Below are positions 1 through 7,208 of a DNA stretch of 12,679 nucleotides, piece by piece. Origin of the DNA: an uncultured Actinomyces sp. GTDB lineage: Bacteria > Actinomycetota > Actinomycetes > Actinomycetales > Actinomycetaceae. Numbering within the stretch: position 1 is the first letter of the stretch; each line of letters starts with the position of its first letter. The notes under the pieces were generated by a model. It worked only from the letters and a program-made list of their open reading frames with translations, searched no databases and had not been told where the DNA came from. A program made the position numbers and the translations under genes. The DNA is taken from assembly GCA_938030835.1 (NCBI GenBank), contig CALHID010000235.1, forward strand, positions 1 to 12,679. The letters run 5' to 3'.

Positions 1-2
1 AT

Positions 3-1883
3 GTTCTTCTTGAGGAGGTCGAGCGCGCGCTGACGACCATCATTGCTGCCAGTGCAGATCTCCTCCCCCTGATCGTCGTCGGCGCGCCCCTGCGCAAGGG
101 AGCAGCCCTCTACAATTGCGCGGTTGCAATTCACCGAGGCCGCGCACTTGCAGTCATCCCGAAGTCTTATCTTCCGAACTACCGCGAGTTCTACGAAAAG
201 CGTCATTTCGTGACTCCGCCGAGCTTTGATAACGATCTTCTTCAGGCTCCGTGGGCTCCAATAGAGCCCTACACAGGGGACGCTCCACTATTGCCTTTTG
301 GCTCCGTGACGATCGATGTCACTGATATCCCTGGGCTGTGTGTGGGTATTGAGGTCTGCGAAGACATGTGGGTTCCTGTCACTCCCGCATCGCTCCTTGC
401 GCTCGCAGGCGCAACCGTGCTGCTTAACCTCAGTGCCTCCCCCATCACCGTCGGACGAGGCGACGAACGCAAGCTCTTGGCGCAGTCGACCTCCGCGCGC
501 TGCGCTTGCGCGTACGTCTACACCGCCGCCGGCCCGGGTGAGTCAACGACCGACCTTGCGTGGGATGGGCAGACCCTGATCTACGAGGCCGGGCAGCTTC
601 TTGCCGCCGGACAGCGTTTCGCCTCGGGAACCCAGATCACCATTGCGGACGTGGATATCGAGCATCTGCGCACTGAGCGCACGCGCCAGAATTCTTTCAC
701 CGACAACGCTCAAAAGATGCTCGACGGCCTCTCGATTCCACGCCCCTACAGCATTGCCATTGAGATGAACCCGCCGCGAACGGATCTGGGTTTGGAACGC
801 GAAGTCGATCGCTTCCCCTTCGTCCCCGATGATCCGAACCAGCTGGAACAGGATTGCTACGAGGCGTACAACATCCAGGTTGCGGGGCTTGCCAAGCGTC
901 TGAGCGCTATTGGCCAGCCCAAGGTTGTCATTGGGGTTTCTGGCGGTTTGGACTCGACGCACGCACTGATCGTTGCGGCTCGTGCGATGGACCTCTTAGG
1001 GCGCCCGCGTACAGATATCCTGGGCTACACGCTTCCCGGCTTTGCGACTTCTGCGCGCACCAAGACCAATGCGATTGCACTATGCGAAAGCTTGGGAGTC
1101 TCCTTCAAGGAAATCGATATCACCCCCGCTGCCCGGCAGATGCTGGCCGATATCGATCACCCCTACGCCGATGGCCACGACGACTACGACGTCACTTTTG
1201 AGAATGTTCAAGCAGGACTGCGCACGGACTATCTTTTCCGCCTCGCAAATCACCTGGGCGGTATTGTCTTGGGCACGGGCGACCTATCGGAGCTCGCGCT
1301 GGGGTGGTGTACCTACGGTGTGGGCGACCAGATGAGCCACTATGCCGTCAATACCGGCGTCCCCAAGACGATGATCCAGCACCTGATTCGCTGGGTGGTC
1401 TCTTCTGGCCAGTTCTCTCCCGAAGTTGGCGAGATCTTGCTGTCGATCCTGGGGACTGAGATTTCTCCGGAGCTCGTTCCCGCGAAGCCCGGGCAAAAGA
1501 TGCAGTCCACGCAGGACAAGATCGGCCCCTACAACCTGCAAGACTTCAATCTGTACTACGTGCTTCGACGCGGGGCGCGACCTTCAAAGATTGCTTTCTT
1601 GGCGGAGCACGCGTGGTCGGATGCCTCTCGCGGTGATTGGCCAGCTGGCTACCCCGAAGAGGACAAGGTTTCGTATTCCTTGGACGAGATCGTGAAGTGG
1701 GAGCGTCTGTTTATCCGTCGTTATTTCACTCAGCAGTTCAAGCGCAGCGCGCTTCCCAATGGCCCCAAGGTCATGGCTGGCGGGTCGCTTTCCCCGCGCG
1801 GAGACTGGCGTATGCCTTCGGATGTATCTGCCGAGGCCTGGCTGCGCGAGTTGGACACCGCAGTGAAGGGACTGGTTGAGTAG
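3..1883 (+). CDS. nadE: Glutamine-dependent NAD+ synthetase (5' truncated by window edge)
   Basis: This enzyme makes NAD+ from deamido-NAD+ and ATP, using ammonia released from glutamine by its own N-terminal amidase domain; it acts in the cytoplasm. The frame is open to the left edge, so the true start is outside the window and 626 residues are visible. The ATG at 210 is internal, because residues before it are clearly family sequence (IPKSYLPNYREFYEKRHF, with the amidase catalytic Lys codon at 162-164). The nitrilase-type nucleophile Cys is in GIEVCEDMW (codon 357-359). The synthetase half carries the PP-loop ATP motif SGGLDS (939-956), followed by family stretches such as GTGDLSELALGW. Mycobacterial NadE is about 680 residues, so roughly 50 residues, including the amidase catalytic Glu, are missing on the left. 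No frameshift is seen. It looks unrelated in function to the iron genes that follow. The family assignment is very secure. Confidence 0.97.
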   Translation, partial: VLLEEVERALTTIIAASADLLPLIVVGAPLRKGAALYNCAVAIHRGRALAVIPKSYLPNYREFYEKRHFVTPPSFDNDLLQAPWAPIEPYTGDAPLLPFGSVTIDVTDIPGLCVGIEVCEDMWVPVTPASLLALAGATVLLNLSASPITVGRGDERKLLAQSTSARCACAYVYTAAGPGESTTDLAWDGQTLIYEAGQLLAAGQRFASGTQITIADVDIEHLRTERTRQNSFTDNAQKMLDGLSIPRPYSIAIEMNPPRTDLGLEREVDRFPFVPDDPNQLEQDCYEAYNIQVAGLAKRLSAIGQPKVVIGVSGGLDSTHALIVAARAMDLLGRPRTDILGYTLPGFATSARTKTNAIALCESLGVSFKEIDITPAARQMLADIDHPYADGHDDYDVTFENVQAGLRTDYLFRLANHLGGIVLGTGDLSELALGWCTYGVGDQMSHYAVNTGVPKTMIQHLIRWVVSSGQFSPEVGEILLSILGTEISPELVPAKPGQKMQSTQDKIGPYNLQDFNLYYVLRRGARPSKIAFLAEHAWSDASRGDWPAGYPEEDKVSYSLDEIVKWERLFIRRYFTQQFKRSALPNGPKVMAGGSLSPRGDWRMPSDVSAEAWLRELDTAVKGLVE

Positions 1884-1890
1884 CGCGATC

Positions 1891-1907
1891 TGACGGAATG
1901 CCCGTCA
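1891..1907 (+). terminator. Weak hairpin just after nadE
   Basis: Seven bases after the nadE stop codon, TGACGG (1891-1896) can pair with CCGTCA (1902-1907) around a 5-base loop. The stem is short, and AAAACAG follows it instead of a T-run, so it is at best a weak or Rho-assisted end of the nadE transcript. No better terminator was found before the next gene. Confidence 0.2.
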
Positions 1908-1931
1908 AAACAGTGAGATGATCCGCAATAG

Positions 1932-1983
1932 TTGCTGCAAGTTTCTGCGCTCACCTATTTTTATTTAGGTAAGCCTGTCTTAA
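1932..1983 (+). promoter_or_regulatory. Iron-responsive promoter with IdeR/DtxR box
   Basis: The 19-mer TTAGGTAAGCCTGTCTTAA at 1965-1983 matches the DtxR/IdeR consensus TTAGGTTAGCCTAACCTAA at 15 of 19 positions, including both outer half-site ends and the central AGCCT. It lies 49 bases before the start of the siderophore-binding lipoprotein gene. A possible sigma-70-type promoter overlaps it: TTGCTG (1932-1937), an 18-base gap, then TATTTT (1956-1961). This would place transcription start inside the box, the usual arrangement for Fe-dependent repression. The box is well supported. The -35/-10 assignment is a guess. Confidence 0.8.
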
Positions 1984-2032
1984 TTAACGAGGCCTGCAAG
2001 CCCGCTATTTTCGTATTCTGCTGGAGAAAAAC

Positions 2033-3049
2033 ATGTCGCGTAAGCTCCTGTCTCTAACCGCTCTTGGTGCAGCATCATTGATGGCACTGACCGCCTGCTC
2101 AGGGGGCACGGCCTCGTCAAGCCAATCATCAACAAGCGCTGCAGCAAGCTCAAGCAGCTCCGCACCCAGCTCTATCACTATCGAATCCGACCAGGGAAAC
2201 GTTGAAATTAAGCTGCCCGTCCAGCGCGTTGCATCCCTTGATAACCGCACATTCGAAGTCCTCGCGCAGTGGAACGTTCCGCTGGTCGCCGCTCCGAAGA
2301 AGCTAATCCCTTCGACCGTCAAGGCCTACAACACCGACTCCGTCGCCGATATCGGCATGCACCGCGACCCAAACCTCGAAGCTCTTGCAGCATCAAACCC
2401 CGATCTGATCATCTCCGGTCAGCGTTTCACTCGATTCGATGCGCAGATTGCGGAAATGAACCCCGGTGTTCCGCTGATCAACCTCGAACCGCGTGACGGC
2501 AAGCCTCTCAACGAAGAACTTATTCGTCAGGTCACCGACCTCGGTGAGATTTTCGGACACCAAGAGGACGCAAAGAAGCTTGTCGATGACTTCAACAATG
2601 CACTGAACCGCGCAAAGAAGGCATACGACGGTAAGTCCACCGTTATGGCCGTGGACGTTTCCGGTGGCAACATCGGCTACGTTGCCCCCTCCAAGGGTCG
2701 CACCTGGGGACCGATCTTCGATCTTCTGGGCCTCAAGCCCGCGCTTGAAGTTCAGGGCAGCACCGACTCTCACACCGGTGACGACATTTCCGTCGAGGCC
2801 ATTGCTCAGGCAAACCCCGACTGGATTTTCGTTCTTGACCGCGACGCCGCGATTTCCAAGGAAGGCAGCTACACCCCTGCGCAATCCGTGATTGATGGGA
2901 ATGCCGCACTGAAGAATGTCACTGCCCTGACGAAGGGGCAGACGGTTTACGCACCGAATGACACTTACACGAACGAGTCCATCATCACCTACACGGAGAT
3001 TTTGAACTCGATTGCTGATTCCTTCGAAAAGGCTTCAGCAAATAAGTAA
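2033..3049 (+). CDS. Ferric-siderophore ABC transporter substrate-binding lipoprotein (CeuE/FatB/YclQ-like)
   Basis: This cell-surface lipoprotein captures ferric siderophore and hands it to the permease pair encoded downstream. The 338-residue protein starts MSRKLLSLTALG and has a lipobox LTAC with the lipidated Cys at residue 22. A Ser/Ala-rich spacer follows (about 23-47), then a helical-backbone binding protein domain. Family landmarks are SVADIGMHRDPNLEALAASNPDLIISGQRF and ANPDWIFVLDRD. His247 and Tyr312 fall where, from memory, the iron-ligating His and Tyr of Campylobacter CeuE lie, which suggests a catecholate-type ligand; this was not aligned formally. The ATG has GGAG about 8 bases upstream. 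The gene opens an iron-box-controlled operon and is followed by a strong hairpin before the permease genes. Family is secure; the exact siderophore is unknown. Confidence 0.93.
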   Translation: MSRKLLSLTALGAASLMALTACSGGTASSSQSSTSAAASSSSSAPSSITIESDQGNVEIKLPVQRVASLDNRTFEVLAQWNVPLVAAPKKLIPSTVKAYNTDSVADIGMHRDPNLEALAASNPDLIISGQRFTRFDAQIAEMNPGVPLINLEPRDGKPLNEELIRQVTDLGEIFGHQEDAKKLVDDFNNALNRAKKAYDGKSTVMAVDVSGGNIGYVAPSKGRTWGPIFDLLGLKPALEVQGSTDSHTGDDISVEAIAQANPDWIFVLDRDAAISKEGSYTPAQSVIDGNAALKNVTALTKGQTVYAPNDTYTNESIITYTEILNSIADSFEKASANK

Positions 3050-3088
3050 GTTCCCAGTCCTTAGTCTGAGAACTCATTCTTAACACAG

Positions 3089-3122
3089 GGGTGTGTTGGT
3101 CCTTTCTAGGGCCAACACACCC
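3089..3122 (+). other. Strong intercistronic hairpin between binding-protein and permease genes
   Basis: The bases at 3089-3102 pair with 3109-3122 over 14 positions (13 Watson-Crick pairs and one G-T) around the 6-base loop TTTCTA. No T-run follows, so this is not a standard intrinsic terminator. The position, directly after a solute-binding protein gene and before its permease genes, suits an mRNA-stabilising or attenuating element that keeps the binding protein more abundant than the membrane subunits. The structure is seen directly; the role is inferred. Confidence 0.7.
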
Positions 3123-3131
3123 GCAACACTT

Positions 3132-4127
3132 ATGGCTCAAACTTCTGTGACAAACCAGCATTCACCCCAGGTCCTTAAACGACGAATCGCCCTGCTTGTC
3201 TCTGCGTTCGTTGTCCTTGGACTTCTCATTCTTTCGTTGTGCACCGGGGAATATTCGATTCTGTCCCACGATGACGGATGGGATATGTTCATCGCGGTTC
3301 GCATCCCGCGTACCGTCGCACTCATACTTTCAGGTGCGGCGATGTCGATGTGTGGTTTGGTTATGCAGATCATTACTCAGAACCGCTTCGCAGAACCCAC
3401 AACAACGGGAACCACCGAATGGGCAGGCTTGGGATTGCTAGCGATTATGATCGTTTATCCCAGCGCGTCGGTGCTCCTTCGTATGACGGTCGCAGTTTCC
3501 TTTGCATTCTTGGGGACCATGGTGTTTTTTGCCTTGCACCGAAGGGTATCCCTGCGTTCTTCACTGCTGGTTCCCATCATGGGAATGATGCTGGGAGCGA
3601 TCGTTTCGGCAGTTTCAACCTTCCTTGCCCTTGAAACAAACACTCTTCAAAACCTCAGCATCTGGTTCCAGGGATCTTTCACGAGCGTCTATACCGGCCA
3701 GTACGAAATTCTGTGGATCATCACACTTGCTGTTCTTGGTGTCGTCGTCCTCGCCGATCGCCTAACAGCAGTCGGTCTGGGTGAAGATATCGCAACGACC
3801 TTAGGCGTGAACTATCACCGAGTGATCCTCATTGCTACGGGTTTGATTGCTTTGGCCACAGGCGTCGTTACCGTTGTCGTTGGTTCCCTACCTTTCCTTG
3901 GCCTTGTCGTTCCCAACCTGATCTCTATGGCTTTCGGGGATCATCTTCGCCAGAACCTTCCCTGGGTCTGTCTTTCCGGTATCGCTCTTGTTACGATCGC
4001 TGATCTTCTGGCGCGAACGATCATTTCCCCCTTCGAGATGCCCGTCTCTGTCATCTTGGGGATCGTCGGCGCCTTCGTCTTTATCGCACTCATCCTGCGT
4101 CAAAGCCGCAAAGGAGGATTGCAATGA
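3132..4127 (+). CDS. Ferric-siderophore ABC permease, FecCD family (first subunit; CeuB/FatD/YclN-like)
   Basis: This is one half of the membrane channel of the siderophore importer. From the ATG at 3132 the protein has 331 residues and begins MAQTSVTNQHSPQVLKRR, followed directly by the first hydrophobic helix. The FecCD family marks are visible: RIPRTVALILSGAAMSMCGLVMQIITQNRFAEPTTTGTTEWAGLG near the N-terminus, a conserved ALG-type coupling region (VGLGEDIATTLGVNYHR), and a C-terminal GSLPFLGLVVPNLISMAFGDH. Several more membrane helices are evident. The frame also opens at a GTG at 3093, but that start would sit inside the stem of the hairpin and add residues unlike the family. No clear Shine-Dalgarno sequence precedes 3132. 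The stop overlaps the next start as ATGA (4124-4127), so the two permeases are translationally coupled. Start is moderately certain; family is secure. Confidence 0.92.
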   Translation: MAQTSVTNQHSPQVLKRRIALLVSAFVVLGLLILSLCTGEYSILSHDDGWDMFIAVRIPRTVALILSGAAMSMCGLVMQIITQNRFAEPTTTGTTEWAGLGLLAIMIVYPSASVLLRMTVAVSFAFLGTMVFFALHRRVSLRSSLLVPIMGMMLGAIVSAVSTFLALETNTLQNLSIWFQGSFTSVYTGQYEILWIITLAVLGVVVLADRLTAVGLGEDIATTLGVNYHRVILIATGLIALATGVVTVVVGSLPFLGLVVPNLISMAFGDHLRQNLPWVCLSGIALVTIADLLARTIISPFEMPVSVILGIVGAFVFIALILRQSRKGGLQ

Positions 4128-5134
4128 AGCGCTCTTCATCTTCATCTTCCTTTGTCAATTCGTCTGCGCGGCGACGCTGGTGGCTACTCTTTTCCGCGAC
4201 ACTGATCGTTGCGGCCATTTGCTGTGTTGGTCTGTTGCTCTGGAAGAATCCGGTTCCTGTCACCAGTCCAAAGTTTTGGCCGATCGCTAGAAGACGCGCT
4301 TTTTCCATCCTTGCAATCGCGGTTGTCGCCATATGCCAGGGCCTTGCAACCGTTGCCTTCCAAACCGTTGCGGGCAATCGGATTATCACTCCCTCGATCC
4401 TCGGTTTTGAATCCCTGTACCGCGTGATCAACACATCCGTTATTTTCTTTGCCGGTGTTGCAGGGTTTAACGCTGCGCAGAACCTACCGATGTTCATCTT
4501 CCAGCTGGCCATCATGGTTCTCTTCACTCTGCTTCTCTATTCATGGCTTTTGACCAGCCAACATGCGTCAATGCACGCAATGCTCTTGATTGGAGTGATG
4601 TTGGGGGCGGGCCTTGGATCCGTTGCCACCTTCATGCAAAGGTTATTGACCCCCAGTGAATTCGACGTCCTGACTGCCCGCTTATTCGGTTCGATCTCAA
4701 ACGCTGATCGCGCCTACTACCCCGTTGCTCTCCCGATCGTTGCTATAGCAGCGGTATCCCTTTTCCTTTTGTCGAACCGGCTCAACGTCATCGCTTTAGG
4801 GCGCGAAACTGCCACAAACCTCGGTCTCAATCACAAGCAAACCAGCATCATCGTATTGGTTCTGGTTTCGCTGCTGATCGCCACATCGACTGCGCTGGTT
4901 GGGCCGATGACTTTCCTGGGCTTCTTGATTGCGACGCTTTCCTACCAGTTCTCACCAACCAGCAATCACAAATACTTATTCGCAATGTCGGTTGCCCTGG
5001 GGCTAGCAGTTCTTTCCGCTTCATATTTCTTGATGAACCACGTCTTTAACGCACAGGGTGTTGTCTCAATCATTATTGAATTTGTCGGTGGCTTGGCCTT
5101 TATCGTGACAATTCTGAAGAAGGGGCGTCTATGA
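4124..5134 (+). CDS. Ferric-siderophore ABC permease, FecCD family (second subunit; CeuC/FatC/YclO-like)
   Basis: This is the second half of the importer's membrane channel and presumably pairs with the preceding permease. The 336-residue protein begins MKRSSSSSS (encoded by a short TCTTCA-type repeat), then a basic RRRWW patch and the first membrane helix. Visible family features are ARRRAFSILAIAVVAICQGLATVAFQTVAGNRIITPSILGFESLYRVI in the N-terminal third, the coupling region IALGRETATNLGLNHKQ, and TALVGPMTFLGFLIATLSYQF near the C-terminus. The ATG has a strong AAAGGAGG ribosome binding site lying inside the end of the previous gene. ATGA overlaps at both ends (4124-4127 and 5131-5134) tie it to its neighbours. 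It is clearly diverged from the first permease, as is usual for heteromeric importers of this type. Confidence 0.93.
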   Translation: MKRSSSSSSFVNSSARRRWWLLFSATLIVAAICCVGLLLWKNPVPVTSPKFWPIARRRAFSILAIAVVAICQGLATVAFQTVAGNRIITPSILGFESLYRVINTSVIFFAGVAGFNAAQNLPMFIFQLAIMVLFTLLLYSWLLTSQHASMHAMLLIGVMLGAGLGSVATFMQRLLTPSEFDVLTARLFGSISNADRAYYPVALPIVAIAAVSLFLLSNRLNVIALGRETATNLGLNHKQTSIIVLVLVSLLIATSTALVGPMTFLGFLIATLSYQFSPTSNHKYLFAMSVALGLAVLSASYFLMNHVFNAQGVVSIIIEFVGGLAFIVTILKKGRL

Positions 5135-5886
5135 TTCAGCTCAATGCGGTCGCGAAGCATTATTCCGAGGCCGTCCACATCGGTCCCGTGAGTCTTGAGC
5201 TTCCACGTGGTGGGATCACCGCCCTTGTCGGCCCAAACGGCGCCGGAAAGTCGACGCTTCTGACCATGATTGGCCGCCTCCTCGGTATCGACGAGGGCAC
5301 AATTACAGTCGGTGGTGCGGATGTATCAACGACAAAATCGAAGGAATTGGCAAAGATCTTGTCTATTCTTCGCCAAGAGAACCACTTCGTCTCGCGCCTG
5401 ACTGTTCGCCAGCTTGTCGCCTTCGGTCGTTTCCCTCACAGCCATGGGCATCTCAACGCCCAAGATGAAGACATCATCACTCGCTACATCAATTTCTTGG
5501 GACTTGATTCAATCGAAACGCGTTATCTCGACCAGCTCTCTGGCGGACAGCGCCAACGCGCCTACGTTGCGATGGTTTTATGCCAGGAAACGGACTACAT
5601 CCTTCTTGATGAGCCGCTCAATAATCTGGATATTGCACGCAGTGTTGAAATGATGAAACTGCTCAGGCGGGCCGCTGAAGAATTTAAACGCACGATCGTC
5701 ATTGTTCTTCACGACATTAATTTTGCGGCTCGCTACGCCACGCGCATCGTTGCGCTCAAGGATGGCACTGTCGCTTACCAGGGCACTCCCGAAGAGATCA
5801 TGACTGACCAGGTGCTCACTGATGTCTTCGATACCCCGGTTCACGTCATCAAAACTGAAGACGGGCCTCTTGCGAGCTATTTCTAG
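5131..5886 (+). CDS. Ferric-siderophore ABC transporter ATP-binding protein (CeuD/FatE/YclP-like)
   Basis: This cytoplasmic ATPase drives siderophore import through the two permeases encoded just upstream. All ABC motifs are intact in the 251-residue protein: Walker A GPNGAGKST at residues 34-42, Q-loop in LSILRQENHF, signature LSGGQRQR, Walker B YILLDEPLNNLD, and the switch His in IVLHDINFA. The length and the full motif set match FepC/FecE-type ATPases of iron importers. The start overlaps the preceding stop as ATGA with AAGAAGGGG upstream. It is the last gene of the operon and is followed after 38 bases by the large palindromic terminator. Nothing is odd about it. Confidence 0.95.
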   Translation: MIQLNAVAKHYSEAVHIGPVSLELPRGGITALVGPNGAGKSTLLTMIGRLLGIDEGTITVGGADVSTTKSKELAKILSILRQENHFVSRLTVRQLVAFGRFPHSHGHLNAQDEDIITRYINFLGLDSIETRYLDQLSGGQRQRAYVAMVLCQETDYILLDEPLNNLDIARSVEMMKLLRRAAEEFKRTIVIVLHDINFAARYATRIVALKDGTVAYQGTPEEIMTDQVLTDVFDTPVHVIKTEDGPLASYF

Positions 5887-5924
5887 GTCTTAACGCGCTT
5901 TTCGCGCGCGGACAGGGGCAAAAC

Positions 5925-5964
5925 TGTTGAGGGGGTGAAGGCCTAGGCCTTCACCCCCTCAACA
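5925..5964. terminator. Perfect 40-bp palindrome, two-way terminator between convergent operons
   Basis: Positions 5925-5944 and 5945-5964 are exact reverse complements with no spacer, giving a 20-bp arm centred on CCTAGG. As RNA it would fold to a very stable stem with a small loop. It lies between the convergent stops of the siderophore ATPase (5886) and the cupin gene (5979). On the minus strand GTTTTG follows the stem directly. On the plus strand TTTTT (5976-5980) follows after about 11 bases. It therefore best serves minus-strand transcripts and probably both directions. Confidence 0.88.
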
Positions 5965-5978
5965 ACCGCAAAGTATTT

Positions 5979-6353
5979 TTACTTCTTAGGTGCACGCTCG
6001 CGTGAGTCGAGCATGAAAAGCGCCAACTTCGAGGGCTCCAATGCGCGCACCGCGTGAGGCAGTCGCGTTCCAAAGTGGATGACATCACCGGGACGCAGAA
6101 TCACCGTACGGCCATCAGCGACGATCTCCAGAGCACCCTCAAGGGTCTGAAGAATCACGGGCATCGCCGCGGTGTGCTCACTGAGAATCTCATCCTTATC
6201 GAAGGAGAAGAGCACCAGACGCATTCCTTCGCAGTGCATGACGGTACGCGAAACCGTGGCCTGTTCGTTGATCTGGATCATCGAGGCGATGTCTTGAACA
6301 TCCGTCATGATCGGCACGGGAACCTCAAGATTTGTGTCGTCACTGAGCGTCAT
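5979..6353 (-). CDS. Small cupin-fold protein, last gene of efe operon
   Basis: A single-domain 124-residue cupin, probably cytoplasmic as no signal peptide is seen; its function is not known to me. The barrel is visible from about residue 45: MRLVLFSFDKDEILSEHTAAMPVILQTLEGALEIVADGRTVILRPGDVIHFGTRLPHAVRAL. The second cupin motif (PGD-x9-PH) is clear with His100. In the first motif only His60 remains; positions where a second His and a Glu normally bind metal hold small or aliphatic residues, so a standard metal site looks incomplete. The ATG has AAGGAG upstream and overlaps the methyltransferase stop by 14 bases, so the two are translationally coupled. It could bind a small molecule or an atypical metal centre, or serve as a partner of the methyltransferase. 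The fold call is strong; the role is open. Confidence 0.85.
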   Translation of the reverse strand: MTLSDDTNLEVPVPIMTDVQDIASMIQINEQATVSRTVMHCEGMRLVLFSFDKDEILSEHTAAMPVILQTLEGALEIVADGRTVILRPGDVIHFGTRLPHAVRALEPSKLALFMLDSRERAPKK

Positions 6354-7197
6354 GATCTTCTCCTTTCAGTGGGTTATGAGCCACAATTGCCACTCCGCAC
6401 ATCCACTGTTGATATGTGCGGAAAGTCTTCCTCATTCCTAGCACACGCGCACGCAGCTCTCGATCTGAAAGAACATTGCGGATGATTCGCAGTGTCTGCA
6501 TAAAACCTTCATCACGAATATTCCGCGAGAAATCAAGAAGGGCCATAGGCGCGGTGTGAACGCTATCGACCACCAGTCCGCATTCTTCCAAAAGTTGCGA
6601 CCACTGCGCACAGGTGAGAGGACGAGCATTTACGTGAATGGCACGCGCCAAGTCTTTGCGAATCTGCGTATGCAATTCCTCGTCGATGGTATCGGGTTGA
6701 ACGGCGAGCTCATGGATCGCATAGCGTCCTCCCGGTGCCAGCAGCCGCACGGCCTCGGAAATGATTGCTTTCTTGGACTTCTCTCCCTGCATGGTCAGCA
6801 TGGCTTCACCAACGACAACATCGGCAGACCCCGACTCCAGTCCGGTGTCGGAGGCATCAGCGTTGATCACTGTCCCCCGTGTGCCGACCAACTCGCTCAC
6901 GTGTTTGGCAGCAACCGGGTCCTTGTCGACCCCGGTGTACGAGGCCGGGCGTGCAGCAAGAATTTCCGATGCGGTTCGCCCCAACCCGGGAGCGTATTCA
7001 ACCACCCGCGAGCCGGTTAGCTTCGCGTCAGAGAGCATCTGAAGAGTCAGTTCCAAGCCACCGGGACGCAGAACTTTCTTTCCGACTCTGGCAAGTACCC
7101 AGTGCCCAGGTGCAGTAGATGCAGGACGCTGAGAAATCGGTAATGCGCTGTGGCGGTCTTCTTCCTCAGGCATCTCAGTCACGTCGTTGTCACTCAC
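6340..7197 (-). CDS. Class I SAM-dependent methyltransferase, substrate unknown
   Basis: A 285-residue Rossmann-fold methyltransferase, predicted cytoplasmic. Motif I, the SAM-binding loop, is VVEYAPGLGRTA at residues 65-76, though the usual GxGxG is reduced to APGLG. The acidic residue closing strand 2 is Asp91 (YTGVDKD). Motif II/III region is GSADVVVGEAML (123-134), and the post-strand-4 segment is LLAPGGRYAIHEL (152-164). An N-terminal segment, GHWVLARVGKKVLRPGGLEL (31-50), precedes the core. The start is a GTG with AAAGGGG upstream, only 11 bases after the efeB stop, so it should be co-transcribed with efeUOB. It overlaps the cupin gene by 14 bases. The substrate cannot be read from sequence. 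UbiE-like or small-molecule methylation is possible, and a link to iron or heme is inferred only from position. Confidence 0.88.
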   Translation of the reverse strand: MSDNDVTEMPEEEDRHSALPISQRPASTAPGHWVLARVGKKVLRPGGLELTLQMLSDAKLTGSRVVEYAPGLGRTASEILAARPASYTGVDKDPVAAKHVSELVGTRGTVINADASDTGLESGSADVVVGEAMLTMQGEKSKKAIISEAVRLLAPGGRYAIHELAVQPDTIDEELHTQIRKDLARAIHVNARPLTCAQWSQLLEECGLVVDSVHTAPMALLDFSRNIRDEGFMQTLRIIRNVLSDRELRARVLGMRKTFRTYQQWMCGVAIVAHNPLKGEDHDAQ

Positions 7198-7208
7198 GCT
7201 TTTCCCCT

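Noticed and set aside
543..962. Minus-strand 139-codon open frame opposite nadE
   Set aside because: No family features and wholly inside a conserved gene on the other strand.
210..1883. ATG at 210 as start of NAD+ synthetase
   Set aside because: Codons from position 3 onward already encode amidase-domain sequence including the catalytic Lys motif, so the gene starts outside the window.
3093..3131. GTG at 3093 as start of the first permease
   Set aside because: It falls within the hairpin stem and adds residues not typical of the family; kept only as an alternative.
4128..4152. TCTTCA-like short tandem repeat at the start of the second permease
   Set aside because: Encodes a short Ser run in the N-tail; too short to claim phase variation, and the units are six bases so copy change would not shift frame.
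5891..5909. Small CGCGC-TTTTC-GCGCG hairpin after the ATPase gene
   Set aside because: Five-base stem without T-run; the adjacent 40-bp palindrome explains termination far better.
5986..5991. TTAGGT resembling an iron half-box near the cupin stop
   Set aside because: No partner half-site at the right spacing, and it lies in the 3' end of a coding region after both operons.
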